Shown: piece by piece, positions 42,465 through 53,297 of the stretch
Layout: each line of letters starts with the position of its first letter
Numbering within the stretch: the stretch's first letter is position 1
Assembly: GCA_025356335.1 (NCBI GenBank)
Contig: JANXUF010000119.1
Coordinates: forward strand, 62,001 to 126,000
Source of the DNA: Actinomycetes bacterium
GTDB lineage: Bacteria > Actinomycetota > Acidimicrobiia > Acidimicrobiales > Ilumatobacteraceae
Length of the DNA: 64,000 nt
Direction: 5' to 3'
Made by a program: the position numbers and the translations under genes
Notes under the pieces: generated by a model
What the model saw: the letters and a program-made list of their open reading frames with translations, nothing else
What the model was told of the DNA's origin: nothing
The model's database searches: none

Positions 42465-44081
42465 GTGTTACAGGTGTCTGCTCTCTCGGTCGAAGTCGGT
42501 GGTCGACTCGTCGTCGAGGACGCCTCGTTTACGATCATGCCCCGCGACAAAGTCGGCCTCGTCGGCCGCAACGGTGCCGGAAAGACGAGTCTCTTCCGTG
42601 TGCTCGGCGGTGAGAACGAGCCTGCTGCCGGCAAGATCCAGCGCAAGGGCGGCTTCGGCTACCTGCCGCAGGACCCGCGCATCGACGGCGTCTTGGAGAC
42701 CCGTACGGCGATCGTCCATGTGCTCAGCGGCCGAGGAATCGACGAGGCTCAGACGCGTATCGAGAAACTGCGCATCGCTATGGAGGAAGACGCCAACGAG
42801 CGCAACATCCGCCGCTACGCCAAGGCCGAGGAAGAATTCGCGATGGCAGGCGGATACAGCGCCGATAGCGAGGCGCGGTCGATGGCGGCTGGCCTCGGCC
42901 TCGCAGCTGACCGCCTCGACCTGCCGATCGGTGTGCTCAGCGGTGGCGAGCGCCGCCGTGTCGAGTTGTCACGCATCCTCTTCGCCGGTTCCGAGGCGCT
43001 GCTGCTCGACGAACCGACGAACCACCTCGATGTCGATGCCAAGACCTGGCTGCTGCAGTACATGCGCGCCTATCGAGGCGCGCTGCTGGTCATCAGCCAT
43101 GACCTCGAACTGCTCGACGAGGCGATTACCCGCGTGCTGCACCTCGACCGCCCGACCGAGGACGCCAGCGGTGAGATCGTCGAGTACAAGGGCACCTACA
43201 GCCAGTACGTGCGGTCACGGAAGGCCGACGAAGAGCGGATGATCAAACGGGCGGCGCAGCAGTCCAAGGAGATCAACCGCCTACAGAACGTCGTCGACCG
43301 CTTCGGTGCCAAAGCGACCAAAGCGGCGATGGCCCACAGCATGGAGAAGCGCATCGCCCGTCTCGAAGACGAACGGGTCACCGTCAAGACCGGCGGTAAA
43401 CAGCTCGCCGTCCGTTTCCCGGACCCTCCTGCTGCCGGTGTCACCGTCGTCACGGCGGACCACCTGTCGAAGGGCTACGGCGGGCCGCCCGTTTTCGAAG
43501 ACGTGTCGTTCGACCTCGGCCGTGGCGACCGCCTGCTGGTTCTCGGGCTCAACGGGGCAGGCAAGACGAGTTTGCTGCGGATCCTCGCAGGCGAGACGCA
43601 GGCGAACATCGGCGACTTCTCCTTCGGTCACAACGTCAACGTCGGGTACTACGCCCAGGAGCACGACAATCTGGCGAGCGACCAGTCGCTGCTCGACAAC
43701 CTGCGTTCGTCGATTCCTCCCGGCGTACTGCTGACCGAGACGCAGCTGCGCGGGCTGCTCGGCATGATGGGCTTGACCGGTGCCAAGGTTTTCCAGGATG
43801 CCGGGACGCTCTCCGGTGGCGAGAAGACAAAACTGGCGTTGGCGATGTTGATGACCGGCCGCAACAACCTGTTACTGCTGGACGAACCGACGAACAACCT
43901 CGACCCCGCCAGCCGCCAGGCGGTTGCCGATGCGCTGAGCACGTGGAAGGGTTCGGTGCTGTTCGTCAGCCACGACAGCGAATTCGTCGAGCAGCTGAAG
44001 CCGACGAAGGTCTTGCTGATGCCGGACGGCCAAGTCGACTATTTCAACGCTGACTGGCTCGAGCTCGTCTCCCTCGCCTGA
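42465..44081 (+). CDS. ABC-F family ATP-binding protein
   Basis: The 538-residue soluble protein has two ATP-binding cassettes: Walker A GRNGAGKTS and GLNGAGKTS, signature LSGGERRR and LSGGEKTK, Walker B LLLDEPTNHLD and LLLDEPTNNLD. They are joined by a charged linker with KEINRLQNVVDRFGAKATKAAMAH, and there is no membrane domain. ABC-F proteins act on the ribosome, either adjusting translation (EttA/Uup-like) or protecting against antibiotics. The sequence does not decide which. GTG 42465 is the start and is probably leaderless. Confidence 0.92.
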   Translation: MLQVSALSVEVGGRLVVEDASFTIMPRDKVGLVGRNGAGKTSLFRVLGGENEPAAGKIQRKGGFGYLPQDPRIDGVLETRTAIVHVLSGRGIDEAQTRIEKLRIAMEEDANERNIRRYAKAEEEFAMAGGYSADSEARSMAAGLGLAADRLDLPIGVLSGGERRRVELSRILFAGSEALLLDEPTNHLDVDAKTWLLQYMRAYRGALLVISHDLELLDEAITRVLHLDRPTEDASGEIVEYKGTYSQYVRSRKADEERMIKRAAQQSKEINRLQNVVDRFGAKATKAAMAHSMEKRIARLEDERVTVKTGGKQLAVRFPDPPAAGVTVVTADHLSKGYGGPPVFEDVSFDLGRGDRLLVLGLNGAGKTSLLRILAGETQANIGDFSFGHNVNVGYYAQEHDNLASDQSLLDNLRSSIPPGVLLTETQLRGLLGMMGLTGAKVFQDAGTLSGGEKTKLALAMLMTGRNNLLLLDEPTNNLDPASRQAVADALSTWKGSVLFVSHDSEFVEQLKPTKVLLMPDGQVDYFNADWLELVSLA

Positions 44082-44114
44082 TCGGACTGCGGATTCACGG
44101 TTAGATTCAGGTTC

Positions 44115-45797
44115 GTGCGTGCTCGGTGGGCGAACAATCTGGCGGCGGTCTGCGCCGCGGGTCTGCTGCTCGCCGCCTGCGCCGAAACCGGCTCCGATGT
44201 CCGGTCGAGCGGCGCATCGCCGGTGCAACTCAAGTTCCACGTCGGTGACCCGTTTCCGGACCAGGCGGGGCTGGCGTTACCGGTCGTCGCTCCGATCTCC
44301 TGGCATACGTGTGCCGACAAACCGGCGCCGTGGCAGTGCGGCGAACTGGCGGTTCCCCTCGACTACCACCGACCGCTGCTCGACACCGTCACGCTGGCGC
44401 TGACACGACTTCCGGCGACCGAGCAGACGCGTCGTATCGGGTCATTGGTGGTCAATCCTGGAGGACCTGGCGGGACGGGAATCAGTCTCGCCCGATCGAT
44501 TGCACCGACGATGCCGGTCGAGATCCTCAGTCGGTTCGATCTCGTCGGTTTCGATCCGCGTGGCGTCGGCCAATCAGATCCGCTGCAGTGCGACCTCCGG
44601 TCCGATCCCAACAACGGCTACGACCCGAGCATCGTCAGGAAATGCATTCGCGACAACGCCATGTTGCTGCCGCAACTCGGGACCGTCAACGTGGCGCGCG
44701 ATCTCGAACAGATCCGTCAGGCGGTCGGCGACAGGCAACTCACCTATCTCGGTTACAGCTATGGCACTGCCCTCGGGGCGGTGTATGCGACGCTGTTCCC
44801 CGGCAAGGTCAGGGCGATCGTGCTCGACGGCTCGGTCAATCCGACCGCCGGGCAGGCGAATCTCGAGCATCGGAGCGACTTGCCGGATTTCTACGGCGTG
44901 CAGTACTTCGACCGGAGCCGGAGACGGTTCCTTGCGGAGTGTTCCTTGGCGACGACCTGCCCGCTCGGCGCACACGCCGCAACGGCCCTCGACACGCTCG
45001 AAAACAGTCTCGGCGGCGAGGCAGTGCCGGCGACGAGCCTGCCAGGTGCCGATTCGCTGACATCGGACATCTTGCAGCAGGATTTCTTCGCCGGGTACTA
45101 CAACAGTGACTATTGGCCGTACCTCGCCCAAGGTATCGCAGAGGCCAACGCCGGTGACGGCAGCGTGCTCGTTGCCATCGCCGGCAAACTCGCCGGGCAG
45201 GAGAGCGCGGCAGCGAAATCACAGGAGTCGTTCGCCAACTTCGCCATCACCTGCGCCGACTTCGCCGATCGCTCGGGTGGTTGCAACGGTTGGCCGTTGA
45301 CCGCAGAACCGATGCCGGCACTCAAACCGGTCCAGCGTCAGGCACCGATCCTCGTGCTCGGAACCGATGGAGATCCGGCCACCCCGGTCGAACAGGCAAA
45401 GGTCATGGCCAAGACAATGGGCAATGCCGTCACCGTCTACTGGACGGGTGACGGCCATACGGCGTTCCTGCGAGGCAGCACCTGTATCGACAACATCGTC
45501 AGCGAGTACCTCGTCGGCCTGGCCATTCCGCAGAACGCCTTGCGTTGCCCCGAATCGGATTCAGCCCACGGCGGGCGCGACGCAGCGGATCAGTTGTTCT
45601 CGATGGGGAGCCGACGTCGGCTGGATGCCTACGTCCGCCGTGCTGTCGTCGACGGCGACAGCAGTGAACACGCCACCTGCATGGCGGGGTTGTACGCAGG
45701 CATCCTCACCCAGAGCCAGCTTGCGCACGTCTTTCTCGGCGTGCCGGACCGTACCGTCAGCCTCGAGATCAGGCTGCAACTCTCGACCTGTAGCTGA
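44115..45797 (+). CDS. Secreted alpha/beta-hydrolase (TAP-like tripeptidyl aminopeptidase)
   Basis: The 560-residue product has a lipoprotein-type leader (LLLAACAE) and an alpha/beta-hydrolase core. Visible are the oxyanion loop NPGGPGGTG, DPRGVGQSD, the nucleophile elbow LGYSYGTALG, the acid Asp in GTDGDPATP and the catalytic His in WTGDGHTAF. This matches SlpD/SlpE-like exported proline/tripeptidyl aminopeptidases. About 75 residues follow the His region, longer than usual, with two further cysteines. It lies downstream of the ABC-F gene with a gap of about 30 bp. Confidence 0.87.
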   Translation: MRARWANNLAAVCAAGLLLAACAETGSDVRSSGASPVQLKFHVGDPFPDQAGLALPVVAPISWHTCADKPAPWQCGELAVPLDYHRPLLDTVTLALTRLPATEQTRRIGSLVVNPGGPGGTGISLARSIAPTMPVEILSRFDLVGFDPRGVGQSDPLQCDLRSDPNNGYDPSIVRKCIRDNAMLLPQLGTVNVARDLEQIRQAVGDRQLTYLGYSYGTALGAVYATLFPGKVRAIVLDGSVNPTAGQANLEHRSDLPDFYGVQYFDRSRRRFLAECSLATTCPLGAHAATALDTLENSLGGEAVPATSLPGADSLTSDILQQDFFAGYYNSDYWPYLAQGIAEANAGDGSVLVAIAGKLAGQESAAAKSQESFANFAITCADFADRSGGCNGWPLTAEPMPALKPVQRQAPILVLGTDGDPATPVEQAKVMAKTMGNAVTVYWTGDGHTAFLRGSTCIDNIVSEYLVGLAIPQNALRCPESDSAHGGRDAADQLFSMGSRRRLDAYVRRAVVDGDSSEHATCMAGLYAGILTQSQLAHVFLGVPDRTVSLEIRLQLSTCS

Positions 45798-45892
45798 GGT
45801 CGAGACTGGGTTCGGAGATGCAGTGGCATCGATCGTTGCAGTATCTGCAATATCTCGGACCTGCGTGCCGTGGCGAATCGATCTCCGGCTGC

Positions 45893-47557
<1,665 letters not shown>

Positions 47558-47574
47558 GAAGCTCACGGTAACCG

Positions 47575-48069
47575 CTACGGGAGCGAGTCGATCGCCGTTC
47601 CGGCAAAGGCCAGCGGATCGGTGGCCGTCGGGATGACCGGCTTCGTCCAGGCGGTGACCTCGGCGATCGATTCGGCGACGGCGCGCCACTCGATCGGATT
47701 CCAACCCTCTGCCGCTGCGTGGACCGTGCCGTCGAGACGGACGAAGACGAATGCCGGCAGCATCGTCAGACCGAGTCCCTTGACGACTGTTCTGTCGGGA
47801 TCGACGAAGACCAGGAACTCGTCGGCGAGCGGTCCGAGGAAACTCCGGGCCCCTTCGGCGTCCGCCGTGACCAGGAAGTTCACGCGCACGTCGGCACCGC
47901 GGAAATCGTCGAGGATCCGTTTCGCCGTCCCCAGGATCCACGAGCTCTCGTTCGTGTAGGGATCGAGCGCTACGGTCGCCAGGTGGAACGTCGTCAGCCA
48001 GTCGCCGAGCGGACGCGGGTCACCATCGAGCGGTGCGAGTACAAGTTCGAGCAGCGCAGATACAACCAC
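47575..48069 (-). CDS. Thioredoxin-like protein without CxxC
   Basis: From GTG 48069 the 164-residue product shows a thioredoxin-fold pattern: a strand-turn-helix [60 protein letters not shown] with the cis-Pro region, then a C-terminal helix. The CxxC motif is absent; where it should stand the sequence reads SSW. It may therefore bind rather than reduce partners. It precedes the fumarase gene in the same direction and could help protect that iron-sulfur enzyme, but this is inference only. Confidence 0.65.
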   Translation of the reverse strand: MVVSALLELVLAPLDGDPRPLGDWLTTFHLATVALDPYTNESSWILGTAKRILDDFRGADVRVNFLVTADAEGARSFLGPLADEFLVFVDPDRTVVKGLGLTMLPAFVFVRLDGTVHAAAEGWNPIEWRAVAESIAEVTAWTKPVIPTATDPLAFAGTAIDSLP

Positions 48070-48108
48070 GGCATGCGAAGCTAGCCCATCGGCAGTAACT
48101 TGCTCTAA

Positions 48109-48915
48109 ATGCACCCGATCGAGCGACTGCGATATGTGGCACGCTCGTCCGGCTACGACGATCGTTCGATGGTCGCCGAGACGGCTGGAGCGTTGCGGGG
48201 ACTGGGTCTGGATGCCGCCGGGATGGTCGGGGCCTGCCGTCGGATCATCGAACGGCATCCGACGTCCGGTCCGCTGTGGTGGCTGTGCGCCAGGGTGCTG
48301 ACGGCTCCGGAGCCGTATGCCGCAGCGCGTCAAGCGGTGAACGAAATGGATGCAGACCAGACGTCGGAGCACCTGATCGATCTGCTTCCGGCTGACGCCA
48401 CCGTCGCCGTGCTCGGCTGGCCCGATGTCGCAGGGGATGCGCTGCTGCGACGTGGGGACCTGTCCGTGCTGGCGATCGAGTCCGGCGGACGCTCTGCAGG
48501 ATTCGTCAGGCGGCTGCAACGCGCCGACGTCGAGGTCGAGGAAATCGGAGCCGATCAGTTGGGCAGCGCCGTCGCGTTTGCCGATCTGCTGATCGTCGAA
48601 GCAGCGGCGGTCGGTGCCGACAGCGGGCTGATGTCGTCGGGCCATCTCGCCGCTGCGTCTGTCGCCTATTGCGCCGAGGTGCCCGTGTGGGCTGTCGTCG
48701 GGGTGGGAAAGCGCCTACCGGCACCGATGTGGACGGCGATGCTCGGGCAACTGGCCGAAGCAGGGGAGACGTACCAACTCGACCACGAAGTCGTGCCGTT
48801 GACGTTGATCTCGCATCTCGTCGGTCCGACAGGTCTCGTCGAGCACCCCGGCGATTTCGGTGTGCCGGAATGTCCGGTCGCCTATGAGTTGATGCCGAGG
48901 CGAAGCAGCCGATAG
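48109..48915 (+). CDS. eIF-2B-like hypothetical protein
   Basis: The 268-residue product starts with a helical region (IERLRYVARSSGYDDRSMV) and contains VGADSGLMSSGHLAAASVAYCAEVPVWAVVGVGKRLP. This resembles the end of eIF-2B alpha/MtnA-type Rossmann domains ('GAD...G...NK.GT...A..A....VPvyVv'). Those families bind nucleotide or phosphorylated sugars. The match is partial and I cannot give a reaction. It diverges from the thioredoxin-like gene, with starts 40 bp apart. Confidence 0.6.
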   Translation: MHPIERLRYVARSSGYDDRSMVAETAGALRGLGLDAAGMVGACRRIIERHPTSGPLWWLCARVLTAPEPYAAARQAVNEMDADQTSEHLIDLLPADATVAVLGWPDVAGDALLRRGDLSVLAIESGGRSAGFVRRLQRADVEVEEIGADQLGSAVAFADLLIVEAAAVGADSGLMSSGHLAAASVAYCAEVPVWAVVGVGKRLPAPMWTAMLGQLAEAGETYQLDHEVVPLTLISHLVGPTGLVEHPGDFGVPECPVAYELMPRRSSR

Positions 48916-48978
48916 CGGACAGCCGATAGCGATCGCTCCGCCCGCCGCTCGCTGCCCGGCGTCGTTATCGTCGAGCCG

Positions 48979-50919
48979 ATGACAGCGGTGAAGCCCACAG
49001 GAGCGATGAAGGAAGTCGGCGGCTACGGATCGTGGCCGTCACCAGTGGACGCATCGATGTTGACGAGTGGTGCCGTCGGGCTCATCGACGTCTGGGTGGA
49101 CGGCGCAGACACGTACTGGCTCGAGAGCAGGCCGTCGGAGGCCGGGCGTCTGCAGATCGTCCGCCTCTCCGCAGACGGGTCGTTTTCTGACGTCTTGCCG
49201 GACGGGTTCAGCGCCAGGACGTCGGTCCATGAGTACGGCGGCGGGGCGGCGCTCGTCGCCGATCGCACCGTCTGGTTCGCCAACTGGAGCGACCAGCGGG
49301 TCTACCGGCTCCGCATCGAGATTCCGGGCGATCAGCTGCCGTCGGCCCAGGCGGTCTCGACGCCAGTGGCGTTGTCGAGCGAACCTGACGTACCGAGATC
49401 TGTTCGATTCGCCGACTTCCGACTCTCGCCGGACGGCCGTTGGCTCGTCGCTGTCCGTGAAACCCACAGCGCCGGCGATGGAGGGCCGACGGTGGTGAAC
49501 GAGATCGTCGTGATGTCGGCCGACGAGCCTGGAGAACCGATCGCCATCGTCAGCGGCGCAGATTTCGTGTCCTCGCCTCGATTCGTCGGCGACGGCCGCC
49601 TCCGCTGGGTCCAGTGGGACAACCCGAACATGCCGTGGGACTCGACGTCGCTCTTCGAAGCAGAGTTCTCCGACGGAGCGCTGAGCACTGTTCACCGTCT
49701 GGCGGCCGGGTGCTCGTTCATGCAGCCCATCGGCGAGACGGTGATGTCCGACGCCGGCGGCTATTGGAATCCGTGGCTGATCACCAGCAAAGAACGGCGC
49801 AACCTGCTGGCGGTCGACGACGATCTCGCCGGCCCCTCGTGGACGTTCGGGGATCGTGACTACGTCGTGACCGATGGCGGCACGATCGTCACCACCGCCG
49901 GGGCGACGCTGTACATCACCAACGGGCGAGATCATCTGTCGCGTCACGAACTCGCCATCGTCGGGCTCACGCAGATGGTGTGCAACGGACACGACATCAC
50001 AGCGATCGCTTCGTACGCCGACCGCGAAGACGAGATCGTCCGCCTGACGATCGACAGGCCGGAGCGACTGACCATTTTGCGCCCGGGACGCGACCTGCAG
50101 GCGACGTTCGGGCTGACGCCACCGGCGATCTCCGTCGCCGAGCACATCGAGTTCCCGACGACCGGCCGGCAGCGGGCCTACGGCTGGTACTACCCGCCGG
50201 CGAGCGCAACGCATGCCGCGCTCTCCACCGAACGGCCACCGCTCGTCGTCATGATCCACGGTGGGCCGACGTCTGCCGCTCGCCCGGGTTTCACGCTGGC
50301 CAAGCAGTTTTGGACGAGCAGGGGATTCGCCGTCGTCGATGTCGACTACCGCGGTTCGACCGGCTATGGCCGTACGTTCCGCCGCCTGCTCAACGGGCAA
50401 TGGGGCATCGTCGATGTCGACGACTGCTGTGCGGCTGCGTCGTATCTGGCGATCGACCGTGTCGACCCAGAACGGCTGGTGATCCGCGGAGGCAGCGCAG
50501 GCGGATTCACCGTGCTCGCGGTGCTGAGTGAGCGCAACGTCTTCAAGACCGGCGCGAGCTACTTCGGTGTCGCCGATCTCGCAGCACTCGCTGCGGACAC
50601 CCACAAGTTCGAAGCCCGCTACCTCGACAGCATGATCGGCCCGTGGCCTGGCGATGCTGCGGTGTACGCCGCCCGCTCGCCGATCAACCACGTGGACGGC
50701 ATCGACGTCCCGCTGATCGTCTTCCAGGGCGAAGACGACATGGTCGTTCCACAGAACCAGAGCGAGATGATCGTGCAGGCCGTCAGGAAGAACGGCGTCC
50801 GTTGCGACTACCACCTGTATGCCGGAGAAGGTCATGGCTTCCGCCGTGCGGACACGATCATCGATTCGATCGAGGCCGAGTTGAGCTTTTACCGAGCGGT
50901 CTTCGGGATCAACGGTTGA
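48979..50919 (+). CDS. Prolyl-oligopeptidase-family (S9) serine peptidase
   Basis: The 646-residue protein has an N-terminal beta-propeller-like region with repeated 'SPDGRWL' type elements and a C-terminal alpha/beta-hydrolase domain. The latter shows VVMIHGGPTSAARPG, the nucleophile elbow GGSAGGFT near residue 505, the acidic residue in FQGEDDMVVP and the His in GEGHGF. This is the acylaminoacyl-peptidase/DPP layout, acting on small peptides in the cytoplasm since there is no signal peptide. A dienelactone-hydrolase-like gene follows 37 bp downstream. Confidence 0.9.
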   Translation: MTAVKPTGAMKEVGGYGSWPSPVDASMLTSGAVGLIDVWVDGADTYWLESRPSEAGRLQIVRLSADGSFSDVLPDGFSARTSVHEYGGGAALVADRTVWFANWSDQRVYRLRIEIPGDQLPSAQAVSTPVALSSEPDVPRSVRFADFRLSPDGRWLVAVRETHSAGDGGPTVVNEIVVMSADEPGEPIAIVSGADFVSSPRFVGDGRLRWVQWDNPNMPWDSTSLFEAEFSDGALSTVHRLAAGCSFMQPIGETVMSDAGGYWNPWLITSKERRNLLAVDDDLAGPSWTFGDRDYVVTDGGTIVTTAGATLYITNGRDHLSRHELAIVGLTQMVCNGHDITAIASYADREDEIVRLTIDRPERLTILRPGRDLQATFGLTPPAISVAEHIEFPTTGRQRAYGWYYPPASATHAALSTERPPLVVMIHGGPTSAARPGFTLAKQFWTSRGFAVVDVDYRGSTGYGRTFRRLLNGQWGIVDVDDCCAAASYLAIDRVDPERLVIRGGSAGGFTVLAVLSERNVFKTGASYFGVADLAALAADTHKFEARYLDSMIGPWPGDAAVYAARSPINHVDGIDVPLIVFQGEDDMVVPQNQSEMIVQAVRKNGVRCDYHLYAGEGHGFRRADTIIDSIEAELSFYRAVFGING

Positions 50920-50956
50920 CCGTCCGGTCTGCGCGTGCTGGATGTAGGTTCGAGTG

Positions 50957-51637
50957 ATGGGTGAAATGATCAACCTCATCACGAAGACCGGACCGACAGA
51001 CGCCTATTTGGCTGGTGGTGACAGCGGCGGTCCCGGTGTCGTCGTCATCCAGGAGTGGTGGGGTCTCGTCCCGCACATCAAGGACGTCGCCGATCGTTTC
51101 GCCGCCGCCGGATTCACGGCGATCGCACCGGACCTCTATCACGGTGCCTCGACCACCGAACCGGACGGTGCCGGCAAGTTGATGATGGCGATGAACGTCG
51201 GTGTCGCCGCCGACGACATGAGCGCAGCGATCGCCGTCGTGCAGGAACGCAGTGGCAAGACCGACGTCGGGGTCGTCGGCTACTGCATGGGCGGCGGTTT
51301 GGCACTCGTGCTCGCCTGCGCCAGGCCTGATGTCGTCAAGGCATGTGCGCCCTACTACGGTCTGATCCCGTGGGAGAGCGCTGCGCCGGACTGGTCCGCC
51401 TTGTCGGCGAAGGTCGTCGGTGAGTACGCAGAGTTCGACGAGTATTTCGGCCCTGGTCCCGCAGGTGAGTTGCAGGAGACGCTTCGCAGCCTCGGGAAGG
51501 ACGCGACCCTGCACATCCACCCTGGCGCTCACCACGCGTTCTTCAACGACGCCCGCCCGGAAGTCTACGACGAAGCCGAGTCGAAGATCGCCTTCGCCCG
51601 CACGACCGAACTCCTCCACGAGGTCCTCGGCAAGTAG
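50957..51637 (+). CDS. Dienelactone hydrolase-family protein
   Basis: The 226-residue product has VVVIQEWWGLVPHIKDVADRFA and VGVVGYCMGGGLAL with the nucleophile Cys. The catalytic His lies in HPGAHHAFFND, completing the DLH-type triad. DLH opens dienelactones in chloroaromatic degradation, but most family members have other ester substrates. The start is ATG 50957 (GTG 50954 is equally possible). It is probably co-transcribed with the S9 peptidase and the HAD gene behind it. Confidence 0.88.
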   Translation: MGEMINLITKTGPTDAYLAGGDSGGPGVVVIQEWWGLVPHIKDVADRFAAAGFTAIAPDLYHGASTTEPDGAGKLMMAMNVGVAADDMSAAIAVVQERSGKTDVGVVGYCMGGGLALVLACARPDVVKACAPYYGLIPWESAAPDWSALSAKVVGEYAEFDEYFGPGPAGELQETLRSLGKDATLHIHPGAHHAFFNDARPEVYDEAESKIAFARTTELLHEVLGK

Positions 51638-51696
51638 GCGCCTCGGCGGGTGTCGCGACTGGCGCGATGCGATCGCGCTCGTAGGCTGTGACGTCG

Positions 51697-52377
51697 ATGA
51701 GTGCCTCCCGTTTCGCCGCCATCCTCTTCGACGCCGGAGGAGTACTGGTGCTGCCGGACCCGACGGTGCTCAGCCCGTTGCTCGTCTACCACGGCGGCGA
51801 TCCGGCGCTGTCGGCGCACGTCAGGGCGCACTACAGCGGCATGGCGGCGAAGAGTGCAGCGGGCTCGCACGAGGGTTTCTGGCACGACTACAACCTCGCC
51901 TATGTCCGTTCGATCGGCGTGCCGGAGGACGAGGTCGACGATGCCGCGCATCTGCTCGACCGCACACGTGGTGCAGCGATCTGGCGCTGGCCGATCCCGG
52001 AGAGCTTGACCGGATTGCGTGCGCTGGAGGCTGCCGGCGTGCCGATGGGTGTCGTCAGCAACGCGTCAGGTCAGATCGAGTCGGTCCTCGCCCGTAGCGG
52101 CGTCTGTCAGGTCGGTGACGGTCCGGGTATTTCGATGCGGGTGATCATCGACAGCCACGTCGTCGGTGTCGCCAAGCCCGACCCGAAGATCTTCGGTTTC
52201 GCCTTCGATCATTTCGACGGGATCGAGCCGTCACAGATCGCTTACGTCGGCGATTCGGTGACGATGGACATCGGCGGTGCCCGAGCTGCGGGCATGCACC
52301 CGATTCTCATCGACCCGTACGGCGACCACCCGGGCGCCGATTTCGAGACGATTCGCACCCTCCACGAGCTCGCGTAG
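51697..52377 (+). CDS. HAD-superfamily hydrolase (subfamily IA)
   Basis: The 226-residue product has motif I AILFDAGGVLVLPD, a helical cap, motif II MGVVSNASG, motif III VVGVAKPDPKIFG with the conserved Lys, and motif IV YVGDSVTMDIGGARAAG. The first motif reads D-A-G-G rather than D-x-D. The second Asp is missing, so phosphatase activity may be altered, or it may act like related 'DxGGVL' HAD proteins. GTG 51688 or ATG 51697 can serve as start. Confidence 0.82.
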   Translation: MSASRFAAILFDAGGVLVLPDPTVLSPLLVYHGGDPALSAHVRAHYSGMAAKSAAGSHEGFWHDYNLAYVRSIGVPEDEVDDAAHLLDRTRGAAIWRWPIPESLTGLRALEAAGVPMGVVSNASGQIESVLARSGVCQVGDGPGISMRVIIDSHVVGVAKPDPKIFGFAFDHFDGIEPSQIAYVGDSVTMDIGGARAAGMHPILIDPYGDHPGADFETIRTLHELA

Positions 52378-52397
52378 CTTCTCACTCGTTCGCCCAG

Positions 52398-53285
52398 CTA
52401 CTGGATGGCTGCAATGGCGTCTGCGACGGCGATTGCCCGCTGGGCGTTGACGACGTGGAGGTTCTCGATCATCCTGCCATCGACAGTGACGACACCCTTG
52501 CCGGCGGCGAGGCCCTCGTCGAAGGCGGCGATGACCCGACGGGCGTGGGCAACTTCGTCCTCGGTCGGCGCCCACACCAGGTTGGCGATGTCGACCTGGC
52601 CGGGGTGGATCAGTGTTTTGCCGTCGAAGCCCATCTCCGCGCCCTGGACGCACTCGTCGCGAAAACCTTCGAGGTTCTTGACGTCGTTGTAGACCCCGTC
52701 GAGGATGACCTTGCCGGCTTCGCGTGCGGCGGCAAGCGCAGTCGCCAGATGAGGCACGAGCGGATGGCGTCCGGGAACGAGCGCTGCGCGTAACTCTCGC
52801 GCCAGGTCGTTCGTGCCCATCACCAGCACGCTGACGCGCGGGTGGGCAGCAATTGTCCTCGTGTCGAAGATCGCCGTCGGTGTCTCGATCATCGCCCAGA
52901 TCGTCATCGTCGACGGCGCCCCTGCGGCGTCGAGCAGTGAGCAGATCCGGTCGACGTAGGCGACCGAACCGACCTTCGGGATGACGACGGCCGCTGCGCC
53001 GGACGTCGCTGCTGCAGCGAGGTCGTCGGCACCCCACGGCGTATCGAGGCCGTTGCAACGGATCGTCAGTTCCCGGTTTCCGTACTCGGTCGAACCGGCT
53101 GCTGCGACGGCGTTGGTACGGGCGCTCAGCTTGGCATCAGGGGCCACGGCATCTTCGAGATCGAAGATGATTGCATCGGCGGCGATCGTCTTGGCCTTCT
53201 CCAGCGCGCGTTCGTTGGCGGCGGGCATGTAGAGCACCGAGCGCCGCGGGCGGAGTGCGTCGTGAGTCGTCGAGGTCGTTGTCAT
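52398..53285 (-). CDS. HpcH/HpaI-family CitE-like protein, probable malyl-CoA thioesterase (Mcl2-like)
   Basis: This 295-residue TIM-barrel protein has RSVLYMPAANERALEKA, IFDLEDAVAPDAK, ELTIRCNGLDTPWGADDL, VVIPKVGS, MIETPTAIF and MGFDGKTLIHPGQV, all typical of the CitE/malyl-CoA lyase family, including the metal-binding Glu and Asp. A larger paralogue (Mcl type) lies directly upstream with 12 bp between them. In ethylmalonyl-CoA-pathway bacteria the shorter paralogue is (3S)-malyl-CoA thioesterase. That is the basis of this assignment. A citrate-lyase beta-like activity is the alternative. Confidence 0.78.
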   Translation of the reverse strand: MTTTSTTHDALRPRRSVLYMPAANERALEKAKTIAADAIIFDLEDAVAPDAKLSARTNAVAAAGSTEYGNRELTIRCNGLDTPWGADDLAAAATSGAAAVVIPKVGSVAYVDRICSLLDAAGAPSTMTIWAMIETPTAIFDTRTIAAHPRVSVLVMGTNDLARELRAALVPGRHPLVPHLATALAAAREAGKVILDGVYNDVKNLEGFRDECVQGAEMGFDGKTLIHPGQVDIANLVWAPTEDEVAHARRVIAAFDEGLAAGKGVVTVDGRMIENLHVVNAQRAIAVADAIAAIQ

Positions 53286-53297
53286 CGTCGTCCGCAG

